Positions 46,006 through 57,186 of a stretch of 64,000 nt of DNA are shown one piece after another. Under the pieces are notes generated by a model. It was not told the origin of the DNA and did no database searches. It saw only the letters and a list, made by a program, of their open reading frames with translations. The stretch covers positions 83,917,178 through 83,981,177 of the forward strand of contig CM050449.1 in the NCBI GenBank assembly GCA_027563935.2, read 5' to 3'. Position numbers and translations under genes: made by a program. The stretch comes from Costus lasius (lineage: Eukaryota; Streptophyta; Magnoliopsida; Zingiberales; Costaceae). Each line of letters starts with the position of its first letter. Positions within the stretch are counted from its first letter, which is position 1.

Positions 46006-47686
46006 CAACCAAGAAACAGCAGATTAGTACTACTTCGAGTCATTTAAACTGGACTTGTTTTAAATGACCATGGCTCCCACTATTTTTAATCGAATTGACA
46101 ACCCACAAAGTCAATCGAGAAATCCAAGATTTCCTAGTGAGATGAGATCCTCATTCCACACAGGGCTTTGCGTCCCACGAGGGTGGGATGAGATGCACAA
46201 AGTGACCCATGTTTCCTAAGGTGGGCGCGCCGGCCGATTGCTCCAAGCAACTCCCCTTGTTGAGACAGTTTGGGCATTTCATGTCCAGCGAGGGCTGGAT
46301 ACAACATGAAACCCTTACCTCTCAACGATGCCTCTAGACTTTCACCATGTGCCCAGCACATGTGAACTTCTAGTCAAGTCCATTCCTAACCATTATGCCC
46401 AGGGCCAACGAGTTTCCTTGCGAAGGCACGCCCAGGTTAAAACTGGACTGGGGAAACCATTGCCACCACGCACTTTCTAAAGATAAGTGGGTGTGTCCCA
46501 CGAGGGTGGGAAACAATTCACAACTCCACTGATCGATAGCTTAGTGAGGGCTACGCGTTAGAAGGCTACTAGACTTGATATTTTAATTGAGGGTTTTTGT
46601 TTAAGGTCTCATCATCTCAGTTTTATCTTATGTCTATCATTACAGGCATGCAATCCTGTGGTGATAACATAACAATAAAACATCACAGGCATGCTTTAGC
46701 TTTTGTAAAGAAAGCAATAAAAGGATGATGTGATCATAGCCCATTCAAGACATTGAACCAATCCATGCCAAAAAGGGGTTCAACTCTTGACCTAGGATTC
46801 AAGCCCCAAGACGAGACCTAGCCTAGCCGACCTCTAGCTCTATCTTCAAGGTTGGCTCCAAGGTCCTTCTCTCATGGTTTAGCTCTCAAACCCTAGGGGT
46901 ACACCCACAAGGTTCGGCCAATGCCATGGTCTTCCTCCAAGGAAGGTGCGCCATCTAGCAAGCCACAAGAGGGATAGCACACAAGCACAAGGCTCGGCCA
47001 AACCCTAACTCGCGCCCCCATGCAAGGATGTGCCACCTTTGAAGCTTGTTGCGCCATCAGGCAAGGATGCGCAACCAAGTAAGCATGCACCTTGCTCCAA
47101 GTAGATGCGCCACCCTAATCTTCTTCTTAGTTAAAAGAAAAAAAGAAAAGCGACACGCAGGCCTCACAAGGATACATCACAGGCATGCTAAGGGGCTTGA
47201 CATATGACCATAACATCATGCACAATCAAGTACTTACTCATGCAATTCTACAAGCTCATGAAAAACATAAAATCTAAAATTTTACTTTTTCATAAAACAT
47301 GTCTCTCTTCCTTCCCTTCATATCACAAATCTTTGATTCTAAGTTTCTCTCAGGAGTCTACAAGAGGCATACCGGTTGCCCTGCTTGCAATCCCTAACTT
47401 GCTAGGATAAGGGCAATCACCCAGTCCATGCCCTATCCCAACAAGTCTCTCAAGATAGGTCTATCCAATTATGAGAGGAGAAATTTTCTCTTCCACGTAT
47501 GGGTCTATCCCATCACATGAAGAGAGCAAAGAACCACAAGAAGTTAATTAGAAGTAAGAAACAAGAGACCTACACTTTTTCTACTTAAAGAAAAACTATG
47601 CGCCTACATCTATGCAATATGCGAAAATGTAGATATGGCATGTGAGCATGAAAAGCATGAAAGAACATCGTTCGAGACTCGCAAGT
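46006..47686 (-). other. Copia-B 5' leader
   Basis: Non-coding, about 1.7 kb; it holds the hairpin cluster at 46173-46511. Near 46960-47100 tgcgcca-type words recur. No gene seen. Confidence 0.6.
46173..46511 (-). promoter_or_regulatory. Leader hairpin cluster of Copia-B RNA
   Basis: TCCCAC-GAGG-GTGGGA (46173-46188), TTGCT-CCA-AGCAA (46238-46250), TCCAGC-GAGG-GCTGGA (46284-46299) and TCCCAC-GAGG-GTGGGA (46496-46511). Spacing of the 1st, 3rd and 4th is 111 and 212 bp, against 117 and 208 in Copia-A. Confidence 0.6.
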
Positions 47687-47699
47687 AGCTCTGATACCA
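47687..47699 (-). other. Primer binding site of Copia-B (initiator tRNA-Met)
   Basis: Minus TGGTATCAGAGCT, one base from the LTR. Confidence 0.92.
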
Positions 47700-47700
47700 C

Positions 47701-47892
47701 TGTTGGGAAACCCCGGGGACATTTTAAAATTTTCAGAGTCATGGACATACATTTTACGCAGCGGAAGAATGTCCCCGAAATAGGCCGGTCCCAAAAACCC
47801 AGTGAAGATCTCTTGCGAGGGGGTCGACACGATGTGAAAGTAAGTACCTTTAAGCAATTAGAAGCCGATGTCGGTGAAGGCGCCCAAGTGTT
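47701..47892 (-). repeat. Copia-B 5' LTR, left part
   Basis: First 192 bp on plus; the LTR continues at 57187 after Copia-C. Confidence 0.93.
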
Positions 47893-50139
47893 TGTTAGGG
47901 AATGCCGGGTGTAATTTAAAATTTTGCAGTCCCAGGACGCAGTGGAAGAAGCATTACACCCGAAACACATTCCGGTCCCAAGGATCCATGCGAGAGAGAA
48001 GACACAAGGATGTGTTAGAGATGTACCTCTTTTGCTTGTCTAGATGTCGAAGCCATGTTGAAGGCGCCCAAGTGTTCGCCGTCTACAAGTATCCACGCGT
48101 TGACTCCTTGATCGTTGCTCCCTTCCATGCTTGGTGCTAGCCTCGGGAAGAGAATCAAGCCTTAGGGTATCTTTACTTCTCTTGCGCCACCTCCAAGATG
48201 AAAGCGCCAAGAGGAGATGAGGAGGAAGATGATGCCGCCAAGTTGCTTCCTTTCTTCTTCTTTGCTTGCACCACCTTCAAGCAAGGTGCGCCTATGGCCA
48301 AGGAAGGGAGAGAGCTTATGGCAAGGAGATGCCACCAAGCACAAAGAGTCCTTGCGCCAAGAAGAGAGGGAGAGGAAGAAATTGCGGCTCCAAGGAAGAA
48401 GTTTGCGCCAAGCTTTGATGTTGTCGCCCTTTGCCCTTACTTTCGCCCCTCTATGTGTGTTCACGTCTCCAAGAATTCATCATCTAGAGAGGGCGACAAT
48501 GGGTCCTATAAATAGGACTAGAGGCGGTTTGAGCAAGGGCTAGGATCATGCCAAGTGTATGGCTAGGATGAGGTGTCTTGAAGTAAGGAAAGTCTCCAAG
48601 ACTTTACCATAAACCTCATTCAACCTTTCCATAAAAGTATAAACACTATATCAGCCCAAGACATGCCTCAAATGCATTCTTACCATCAAAGGCTAAGTGG
48701 CTAGGCGCAACATGCATGAGGAGTTTCGGCTAGGGTAAGGGTTTTGGGAGAAACTAGGGTTTGAGGTAAGGTAAGTCTCCAAGACATTACCATATACCTT
48801 TTCCCTATGTCCATATGCGCCTAGGAACTTCCCATAAAAGTTCTCAAGCCATATCAGCCCCAAGACTTACCTTAGAGGTAAGTATTCCATCCAAGGAAGA
48901 AGGGCTAGGCGCCCTTTACTTCCATAATGAAGCAAAGGCGCCTCCCTCACCCCATTATGCCCCTAAGCGCCAATGGGGTGAGAATTCTCCCCATTATACC
49001 CTTTTAAGCCAATTCCTCTTCATGACAACTAATTATTGGGCCTCATTGGATAATGAGCTAGCCCAAACTTCATAGCGTGGGTTGATTAAGCCATTGGATC
49101 TAATCCAATGCAACCCTAATCCAAATGTGACCAATCTAGGTCAATTTCGGGTCAACCTGCCAAAAATGAAGCTTGCCTCCAATAACTTTCTTCCGACTCA
49201 TCAGGCCCATTGGCGCTGATGAAATCTTCCAAATTGATCCAAGTTATCCAATAACTTGATCCTAAGGCTTCTGAATAAAGCAACGTCAAGAGTCTATTGC
49301 GTGTGACCCCATAGGATCCATATGACGATGGCAATGATGTAAACATCATAAATAGTGAGGGGCATCTAGCAACACATCACTACTACCCATGTCATAGGAC
49401 TTAAGTCATTATGGCAACAACTCCTAACAAGCAACGAGGATTCCTATTGCATTACAGATCCCTTTGCCTAAGCTGATATCCTGCCATTGGATTAGTCTTA
49501 AGTTTATTATCCAATGCATTGGTCATGACTCAACAAGTGTGGCCACACTTTCCTATCATGCACCAATAAGGTGGGGCGCCCCGAGTGGATATCATGCTTC
49601 CAATAAGGAAGGGGCAAATCCTACTATTGGTCATTCATGTCTCTACATGACTTATGACATGCCCAATGACAGTCGTTTTGATCTCCCAGTTACGGAGAGA
49701 TGTAAGACTGTATTAAAGCATACCCATCATCAAATCTAGACATGAATACCTCAAGTCTAAGGATCAATGCAAACCTCTTGCATGTGAGATTGACTTGTTG
49801 ACTAGACAAGTCAATCCTCACAGTGGATCACTCCAGTGCATCCAATGCACCTATATGTCTGCGTTACTGTGCCCCGCACCTAACCAGCCCATACACCAGT
49901 CTCACATGTACCAAAGCTGTCCCATATCTGCTAAGGTACCTTGTCTGGGGATAGCTTATGAAAATGGATCCAATCCAAACTCCTGGGACATTATTTATGC
50001 AACTCAATACATCAACGCAGGTAGAGAAGTCTGCATAATAACGACCATGCCTATATAAAGAGTAATAGTTCTATCAAAGTACATTCAACCAATGCCTGAC
50101 CATGTCCATACATTGGTCTTTAGGGCATATACACCAACA
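47893..50139 (-). repeat. Copia-C 3' LTR
   Basis: TGTTAGGGAATGCC...ACACCAACA. U3 palindrome variant GTGTGGCCACAC at 49537-49548. TATA region cctataaatagg at 48505-48516. ORFs such as 48162-48543 are duplicated in the other LTR and are incidental. Confidence 0.93.
49537..49548. promoter_or_regulatory. U3 palindrome variant GTGTGGCCACAC (Copia-C)
   Basis: Same site as in Copia-A/B but with two symmetric changes, so it is still a perfect palindrome. Second copy at 56584-56595. Confidence 0.5.
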
Positions 50140-53100
50140 ATCTCCCACTTGCACTAAGACCAAGGGCAACTGATGTTTGATCAGTTCCAATGTCTCTAGT
50201 ATGACCCATTTAGCTTCCGCTGCGCCAGAGGCTAGGTCAGTGGGTTTTTCTAGATTGCTATCTGTGTTTATTTTAACAAATTTGATCATCATCATTATCC
50301 ATGATCTCTAAGATCAGATGATATGCTGCAGTACATACTTGAGCATTAAGTTCCTTCTCCTATGCTATGGTCCCAGTAAGAACTATACTGGACCATCAAG
50401 CACAATGAACTAGATCAAGTTCAAATGAATGAAGCTGCCTCTTTGGCTACCACAAGGAGCTGCAATGTACTCAGCCTTATTTGTAGAATCTTGCCACTTT
50501 GGTTTGCATAATGCTCTTTCAGCACACAACACCATAACAAGGCAAAGCGCAACTCCTGGCTGTGATCAATAGTCACTAGACTGGAACGAAGTGTCAGTGT
50601 ATCCCTGTACACAAAATTCTTTCCTGTCTATCATAGACTAGACTCCAATCCTTTATACTTCCCAAGTATATATATAAGGATCGCTTTCACAGCTATCTAA
50701 TGTTAAACATTAAAATCTGATTGAAACTTGCTGGCTATGCTCCAAGCATTTGCCACAAATGGTCTGGAGTATATTATTCAAAACATGATCCATCCTATAC
50801 ATCAAATATCAGGATTTTAGACCCATTGTTATTACTCTCCAGCTGTGCCACGGGACACAACATCTTTGAGAGAGTCAGACCATATCTTCCTGGAAGGTAT
50901 CAATATTTGGAATCATCCAATATAAACCTCTCCAGAAACTCTTGGATGAACATAGATTGACTAAAGGGAAATGACTTTCTTGGATCTCTATCTATAGATC
51001 CTCATGCCTAGGATGCAGGCATCATTCCCTAGATCATTCTTCTCGAAATACATATCAAACCTTTTCTTCACCATGTGAAGAGTTGAGATGTCATTCCATG
51101 TGAGGAGAATATCATCAATCATCTAGACAAGAAATATTATTAAGGTGCTCCCACTGATCTTCTTGTAAACACAGGCTATTTCAAACATGCTTGCATAACA
51201 CCATGCATATCTTTATGGCCTTGATATGAAAACCTTTTCTGGCTATTTCCTTATAGATATCTTTTCAGATGTCCATGCAAGAAAAGCAGCTATCATAACA
51301 ACATGCCATAATTGATCATGCAATTATAACAAGCAGATCCCTAATGGACTTAAAGCTCAGCTATTGGTGAAAATTTCATCATTATCCACCCAGTGGATTT
51401 GCCTGAAATTATTGTTCACTAGCTTGTCTTTTAAGGTAACAATGTTACCTTCCATGTCTATCTTCCTAGAAGATTAATTTATAGCCTGTGGGAATTACCC
51501 CTTTGGCAGCTTATCCAAGTCCTAGACTTGATTAGCAGACATGGAGTTCATTATGGTTTTCATGGCCTTTAGCCATTTCTTGGAATCTGGTCCACCGACC
51601 GCTTCCATTTCCTCATAAGTCTTAGGTTCATGCTTGATGAAAAATTCGTCATGCCCAGCATATCGAATCGATCCAGACTTATGTGGTTCCTGTGTTACTT
51701 GAACCTCAGGTTGACTTTCAACCTGTATGTGAGATTTTGCTCTCCATCTGTGTTTAATTATATTGTGGTTGATTCTGGACCTTGTCCAAATCAAATCTAC
51801 TCCCACTAGCTTCTTTCAAAAGAAATACTTTCTCAAGAGAGAAGGCAGTTTGAGCAACAAATATTTTGTTCTCCTTGGGATAGAATTAACACTCTACAGT
51901 GTACCACAAACACATACTTTTGAATCACTGCACATTACATTCCCAATTCCATTGAAGAAATGGGATATTTGCAGTTCTCAACTCAAAAGCTAATTTAGAC
52001 ATTTTCTTACGGAGCAGCAGTACATCTGTTTGCATGGCATCATAGTAGTATATTTGCATAACTATTCAAAGATGGAATCCACATCCAATGTGTTCCTTTT
52101 TCTTTCTTTAAAATTCACCACACAGTGGTGTACTTAGAAAGCTGTGAGATAACTCCACACTTCTTAGGACAGTCATCAAATTCTCCACTAATCATCTTGA
52201 TCCAATCCAGGTGCTTTAATAGATCCTTCAATTTGACTCAATACTTCATTTGTGAACTTCTTGGATTTTTCCAAAGTTCTTGGGTTGCGTAAGGCATACC
52301 CACACCTAAATGAAGTATATATAACTCCTCTTAGAGCTTGTTTACATGGGTCCACTTACATTTTGTGTACTAGATCCAACAAGCCAATAGTCCTTCCATC
52401 CTTTACGATGAAGGCAGCATCTGTCATATTGTTCCTTTGAACTAGGCTCACATGTATCATAATCCTGAAAGGATAATGATCCCAATAGTCCATGGACTTT
52501 TGGATGTGACCATTGTTCTATGGTTCAAGAGACAATGCTATAAGAGGAATTTCATTGAATCATTAGATCTGATCTTGTGTTAGATATAGAACCATAAACT
52601 ATTGTCAATTGTATCACTTCAATAGAACATCTCAGATTAAAGAAAAATATTATTTATTATTTTCAAACTAAAGTCCTTTCCAAAAGGAATGATGTTCTAA
52701 TACATAAGCTGATACATAATAGCAAAGTTCTATATAAAGTCTTCAAGGCAGTGAGATGATATCAACAGCAGCATCCAATGCTCCATCCCTGACCCGAGAG
52801 TCGATCCCATCAAGCCTCTTCGTCCTACTTCTTTTGAGCTCCTGCACATGTAAAACATATGTGAGCCTCAGATACGGTACCCAGTACCCATGAATAAGAA
52901 GTAGACAAAAGACCTCGGTAACACAATACCTGAAGCGGATGGATTACATCCCTTCCTCTTTGCCATGCTCTTCTTGGCCATCAATCCTCTTTGAAATACC
53001 CATGCATTCCCAGTCTTCCGAAGTATTAGCTTCGAAGATACAGAACCATGGTCTTTCTCAGATTCAGGCACACATTCTGAAGATCCAACAGAACTCTCCT

Positions 53101-53410
53101 GATCATTGTCTATAGAGCATGGTGTGAAGAGACCTTTGAGATGTATGATTAGATCATAGATCCCCATCTCATCACATTCAACCTTGACCTCTGGGGTCAT
53201 GCACTCTAAGACAAGAGCAGTGTACTGTTCGTTATCTTCACAATGTTCAAGATAGACATTCCATTCCCAGTCATTAGTGAAATATACACTGGGCTGGGAT
53301 GGAGGTCTTTCAAGAAGATGCACCTTATTTTCTTGTTCTAGTATCTTGGACAAAATCTTGAACCATTTTGTCCAATTTGTCCCATCCAGTTTATGTTTAT
53401 AAAGTTTCAA
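50140..53410 (-). pseudogene. Copia-C gag-pol relic
   Basis: Recognisable pieces are few. 53410-52868 has gag-like KLDGTNWTKWFKILSKILEQ and ALVLECMTPEVKVECDEM, then a pseudo C-terminal region without a zinc knuckle. 51806-51522 has the pre-RT segment (PHKSGSIRYAGHDEFFIKHE and MNSMSANQV). Between them and toward 50140 only short RT/RNase H echoes are visible, for example SLDWNEVSVYP-type sequence near 50580 on plus complement. It is too broken to encode any enzyme and more decayed than the LTR divergence would predict. Confidence 0.75.
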
Positions 53411-54925
53411 TCTTAGATCAGGAGATGCCTTCTACAATAAGCAAATAAGTAAAGTAAGTACAATGATAAAGTATTTAATAAGGACTTTAAATTAAATGCT
53501 ATGCTCCCACTACTTCCAAAACAAGTTGAGAACTCTCTAACTCAACATGGAAATAGGTGAGTAGGATCCTAATTTCACATAAGGTCTCCGCGACTCACGA
53601 GGGTGAGTTGAGATGCACAGAGAGTCTCATGCTTCCTTAGGTAGGCATGCCAGCCAATTGTGCCATGCACAATTCCCCTTAGTTGAGACAGACTAGGCGC
53701 CTTGTGTCCAGCGAGGGCTGGATACAACACAAAACCCTATCTTCTCAACAGTTGCCTCTAGTAATTCATCATGTCAATGACATATGAAAAACCAGTCAAG
53801 TCTGGTCCTAACCGTTATGCCCAGGGTCAACAAATTTCCTTGCGAAGGCACGCCCAGGTTAAAACTGGACTGGGGAAATCATTGTCACCACACACCTTCT
53901 AAAGATAAGTGGGTGTGTCCCACGAGGGTGGGAAACAGTTCACAACACCACCGATCGATAGTTTGATGAGGGCTACGCGTTAGAAGGCTATCGACTTGAT
54001 ATTGAATTGAGAGTTTTGCATGTTTGTTTTATTCTTTTCTAGCATGCAGTTTTCCTATGGTTATGGTAGCAAGGAAAAACATCACAGACATGCTATGGAC
54101 AAAATAATAAACCATCACAGGCATGCTATTTTGGTTGATATGGTCATAGCCCTTTTCATACACATAACTTGTCACGAGCCATGTGACATGTTATTGTGCA
54201 TCCAAGGGTTGCGAGTCCTTGAAGCAAATCAGCCCATGCCAGAAGCCGAAAGCTAGTGTCCTTCCTTCAGCCGCAAGTCCATCACCAAGCTTCCAAAGCT
54301 GGCGCCACTCTGATATCGGTTGAAGAAGACACCTTGTTGTCTTTGATGAACCTTAACCTATCTTATGTAAACAATTCTACATCTATTCTAAGGAAAGATG
54401 AAAATTTTACATCAAGAAGGGGAGAACCACATGCAGGTGGTAGAAAGATTTTACAAGCATTCGTCACCGGTGGAAACATGCTTCCACATCACAACACAGG
54501 AGGGCACTCGCTATGACCATATCAACCCATGAAGGAGACAAGTGGCGCATATATAAAATTTGAAAAACCGTAATAATCAAATTTTATCCCCTTATGCGCC
54601 AACTCCATCCAAAGCACTCTCTTTATCAAATTTATGCTAAAATTGAGATCAAGTTTCATGATGATTTCATGGACCCTATCGGCTGGCAATTTTGTCAGAT
54701 CAAGAGACCTGGCCAGTCCGAAGACACAATGCCCGTCCTACTTGACAAAACTACGTGCGCCTTTGGTCTTAAATCCATCATAAACACAATCCAAATTTCG
54801 GCCATAAAAATTGATGAAAGAAGTTTGGATGAAAGGGCCTTCTAGGTTAAACGCGCATGGATGAACGAAAAATTTTCCAAAAATTTTTCACACAAGCAAA
54901 TGTATACCTTGTGTTTCTCGCAAGT
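53411..54925 (-). other. Copia-C 5' leader
   Basis: Non-coding. It aligns with the Copia-B leader (tgcccagggtcaac, tgcgaaggcacgccc) and contains the hairpin cluster at 53593-53933. The part nearest the primer site is unlike Copia-B. Confidence 0.6.
53593..53933 (-). promoter_or_regulatory. Leader hairpin cluster of Copia-C RNA
   Basis: ACTCAC-GAGG-GTGAGT (53593-53608), AATTGTGC-CAT-GCACAATT (53656-53674), TCCAGC-GAGG-GCTGGA (53707-53722) and TCCCAC-GAGG-GTGGGA (53918-53933). The coding part of Copia-C is in ruins, yet all four stems are perfect. Confidence 0.6.
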
Positions 54926-54938
54926 AGCTCTGATACCA
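54926..54938 (-). other. Primer binding site of Copia-C (initiator tRNA-Met)
   Basis: Minus TGGTATCAGAGCT, one base from the LTR. Confidence 0.92.
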
Positions 54939-54939
54939 C

Positions 54940-57186
54940 TGTTAGGGAATGCCGGGTGTAATTTAAAATTTTGCAGTCCCAGGACGCAGCGGAAGAAGCA
55001 TTACACCCGAAACACATTCCGGTCCCAAGGATCCATGCGAGAGAGAAGACACAAGGATGTGTTAGAGATGTACCTCTTTTGCTTGTCTAGATGTCGAAGC
55101 CATGTTGAAGGCGCCCAAGTGTTCGCCCTCTACAAGTATCCACGCGTCGACTCCTTGATCGTTGCTCCCTTCCACGCTTGGTGCTAGCCTCGGGAAGAGA
55201 ATCAAGCCTTAGGGTATCTTTACTTTTCTTACGCCACCTCCAAGATGAAAGCGCCAAGAGGAGATGAGGAGGAAGATGATGCCGCCAAGTTGCTTCCTTT
55301 CTTCTTCTTTGCTTGCGCCACCTTCAAGCAAGGTGCGCCTATGGCCAAGGAAGGGAGAGAGCTTATGGCAAGGAGATGCCACCAAGCACTAAGAGTCCTT
55401 GCGCCAAGAAGAGAGGGAGAGGAAGTAATTGCGGCTCCAAGGAAGAAGTTTGCGCCAAGCTTTGATGTTGTCGCCCTTTGCCCTTACTTTCGCCCCTCTA
55501 TGTGTGTTCACGTCTCCAAGAATTCATCATCTAGATAGGGCGACAATGGGTCCTATAAATAGGACTAGAGGCGGTTTGAGCAAGGGCTAGGATCATGCCA
55601 AGTGTATGGCTAGGATGAGGTGTCTTGAAGTAAGGAAAGTCTCCAAGACTTTACCATAAACCTCATTCAACCTTTCCATAAAAGTCTAAACACTATATCA
55701 GCCCAAGACATGCCTCAAATGCATTCTTACCATCAAAGGCTAAGTGGCTAGGCGCAACATGCATGAGGAGTTTCGGCTAGGGTAAGGGTTTTGGGAGAAA
55801 CTAGGGTTTGAGGTAAGGTAAGTCTCCAAGACATTACCATATACCTTTTCCCTATGTCCATATGCGCCTAGGAACTTCCCATAAAAGTTCTCAAGCCATA
55901 TCAGCCCCAAGACTTACCTTAGAGGCAAGTATTCCATCCAAGGAAGAAGGGCTAGGCGCCCTTTACTTCCATAATGAAGCAAAGGCGCCTCCCTCACCCC
56001 ATTATGCCCCTAGGCGCCAATGGGGTGAGAATTCTCCCTATTATACCCTTTTAAGCCAATTCCTCTTCATGACAACTAATTATTGGGCCTCATTGGATAA
56101 TGAGCTAGCCCAAACTTCATAGCGTGGGTTGATTAAGCCATTGGATCTAATCTAATGCAACCCTAATCCAAATGTGACCAATCTAGGTCAATTTCGGGTC
56201 AACCTGCCAAAAATGAAGTTTGGCTCCAATAACTTTCTTCCGACTCATTAGGCCCATTGGCGCTGATGAAATCTTCCAAATTGATCCAAGTTATCTAATA
56301 ACTTGATCCTAAGGCTTCTGAATAAAGCAACGTCAAGAGTCTATTGCGTGTGACCCCATAGGATCCATATGACGATGGCAATGATGTAAACATCATAAAT
56401 AGTGAGGGGTATCTAGCAACACATCACTACTACCCATGTCATAGGACTTAAGTCATTATGGCAACAACTCCTAACAAGCAACGAGGATTCCTATTGCATT
56501 ACAGATCCCTTTGCCTAAGCTGATATCCTGCCATTGGATTAGTCTTAAGTTTATTATCCAATGCATTGGTCATGACTCAACAAGTGTGGCCACACTTTCC
56601 TGTCATGCACCAATAAGGTGGGGCGCCCCGAGTGGATATCATGCTTCCAATAAGGAAGGGGCAAATCCTACTATTGGTCATTCATGTCTCTACATGACTT
56701 ATGACATTCCCAATGACAGTCGTTTTGATCTCCCAGTTACGGAGAGACGTAAGACTGTATTAAAGCATACCCATCATCAAATCTAAACATGAATACCTCA
56801 AGTCTAAGGATCAATGCAAACCTCTTGCATGTGAGATTGACTTGTTGACTAGACAAGTCAATCCTCACAGTGGATCACTCCAGTGCATCCAATGCACCTG
56901 TATGTCTGCGTTACTGTGCCCCGCACCTAACCAGCCCATACACCAGTCTCACATGTACCAAAGCTGTCCTATATCTGCTAAGGTACCTTGTCTGGGGATA
57001 GCTTATGAGAATGGATCCAATCCAAACTCCTGGGACATTATTTATGCAACTCAATACATCAACGCAGGTAGAGAAGTCTGCATAATAACGACCATGCCTA
57101 TATAAAGAGTAATAGTTCTATCAAAGTACATTCAACCAATGTCTGACCATGTCCATACATTGGTCTTTAGGGCATATACACCGACA
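54940..57186 (-). repeat. Copia-C 5' LTR
   Basis: Same length as the left LTR; its terminal bases on plus are ccgaca instead of ccaaca. TATA region at 55552-55563. Confidence 0.93.

Larger units (their letters stand above)
47893..57186 (-). mobile_element. Copia-C: non-autonomous Copia with decayed interior
   Basis: Two 2247-bp LTRs, duplication gtgtt (47888-47892 and 57187-57191), initiator-Met primer site at 54926-54938, polypurine tract at 50140. By eye about 29 substitutions and no indel separate the LTRs. The 4.8-kb interior has only scattered gag and pol fragments. Inserted into the Copia-B 5' LTR. Confidence 0.93.

Noticed and set aside
48162..48543. ORFs over 100 aa on both strands
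   Set aside because: Inside the Copia-C LTR and duplicated at 55245-55538; LTR transcript and U5 sequence, no protein domain.
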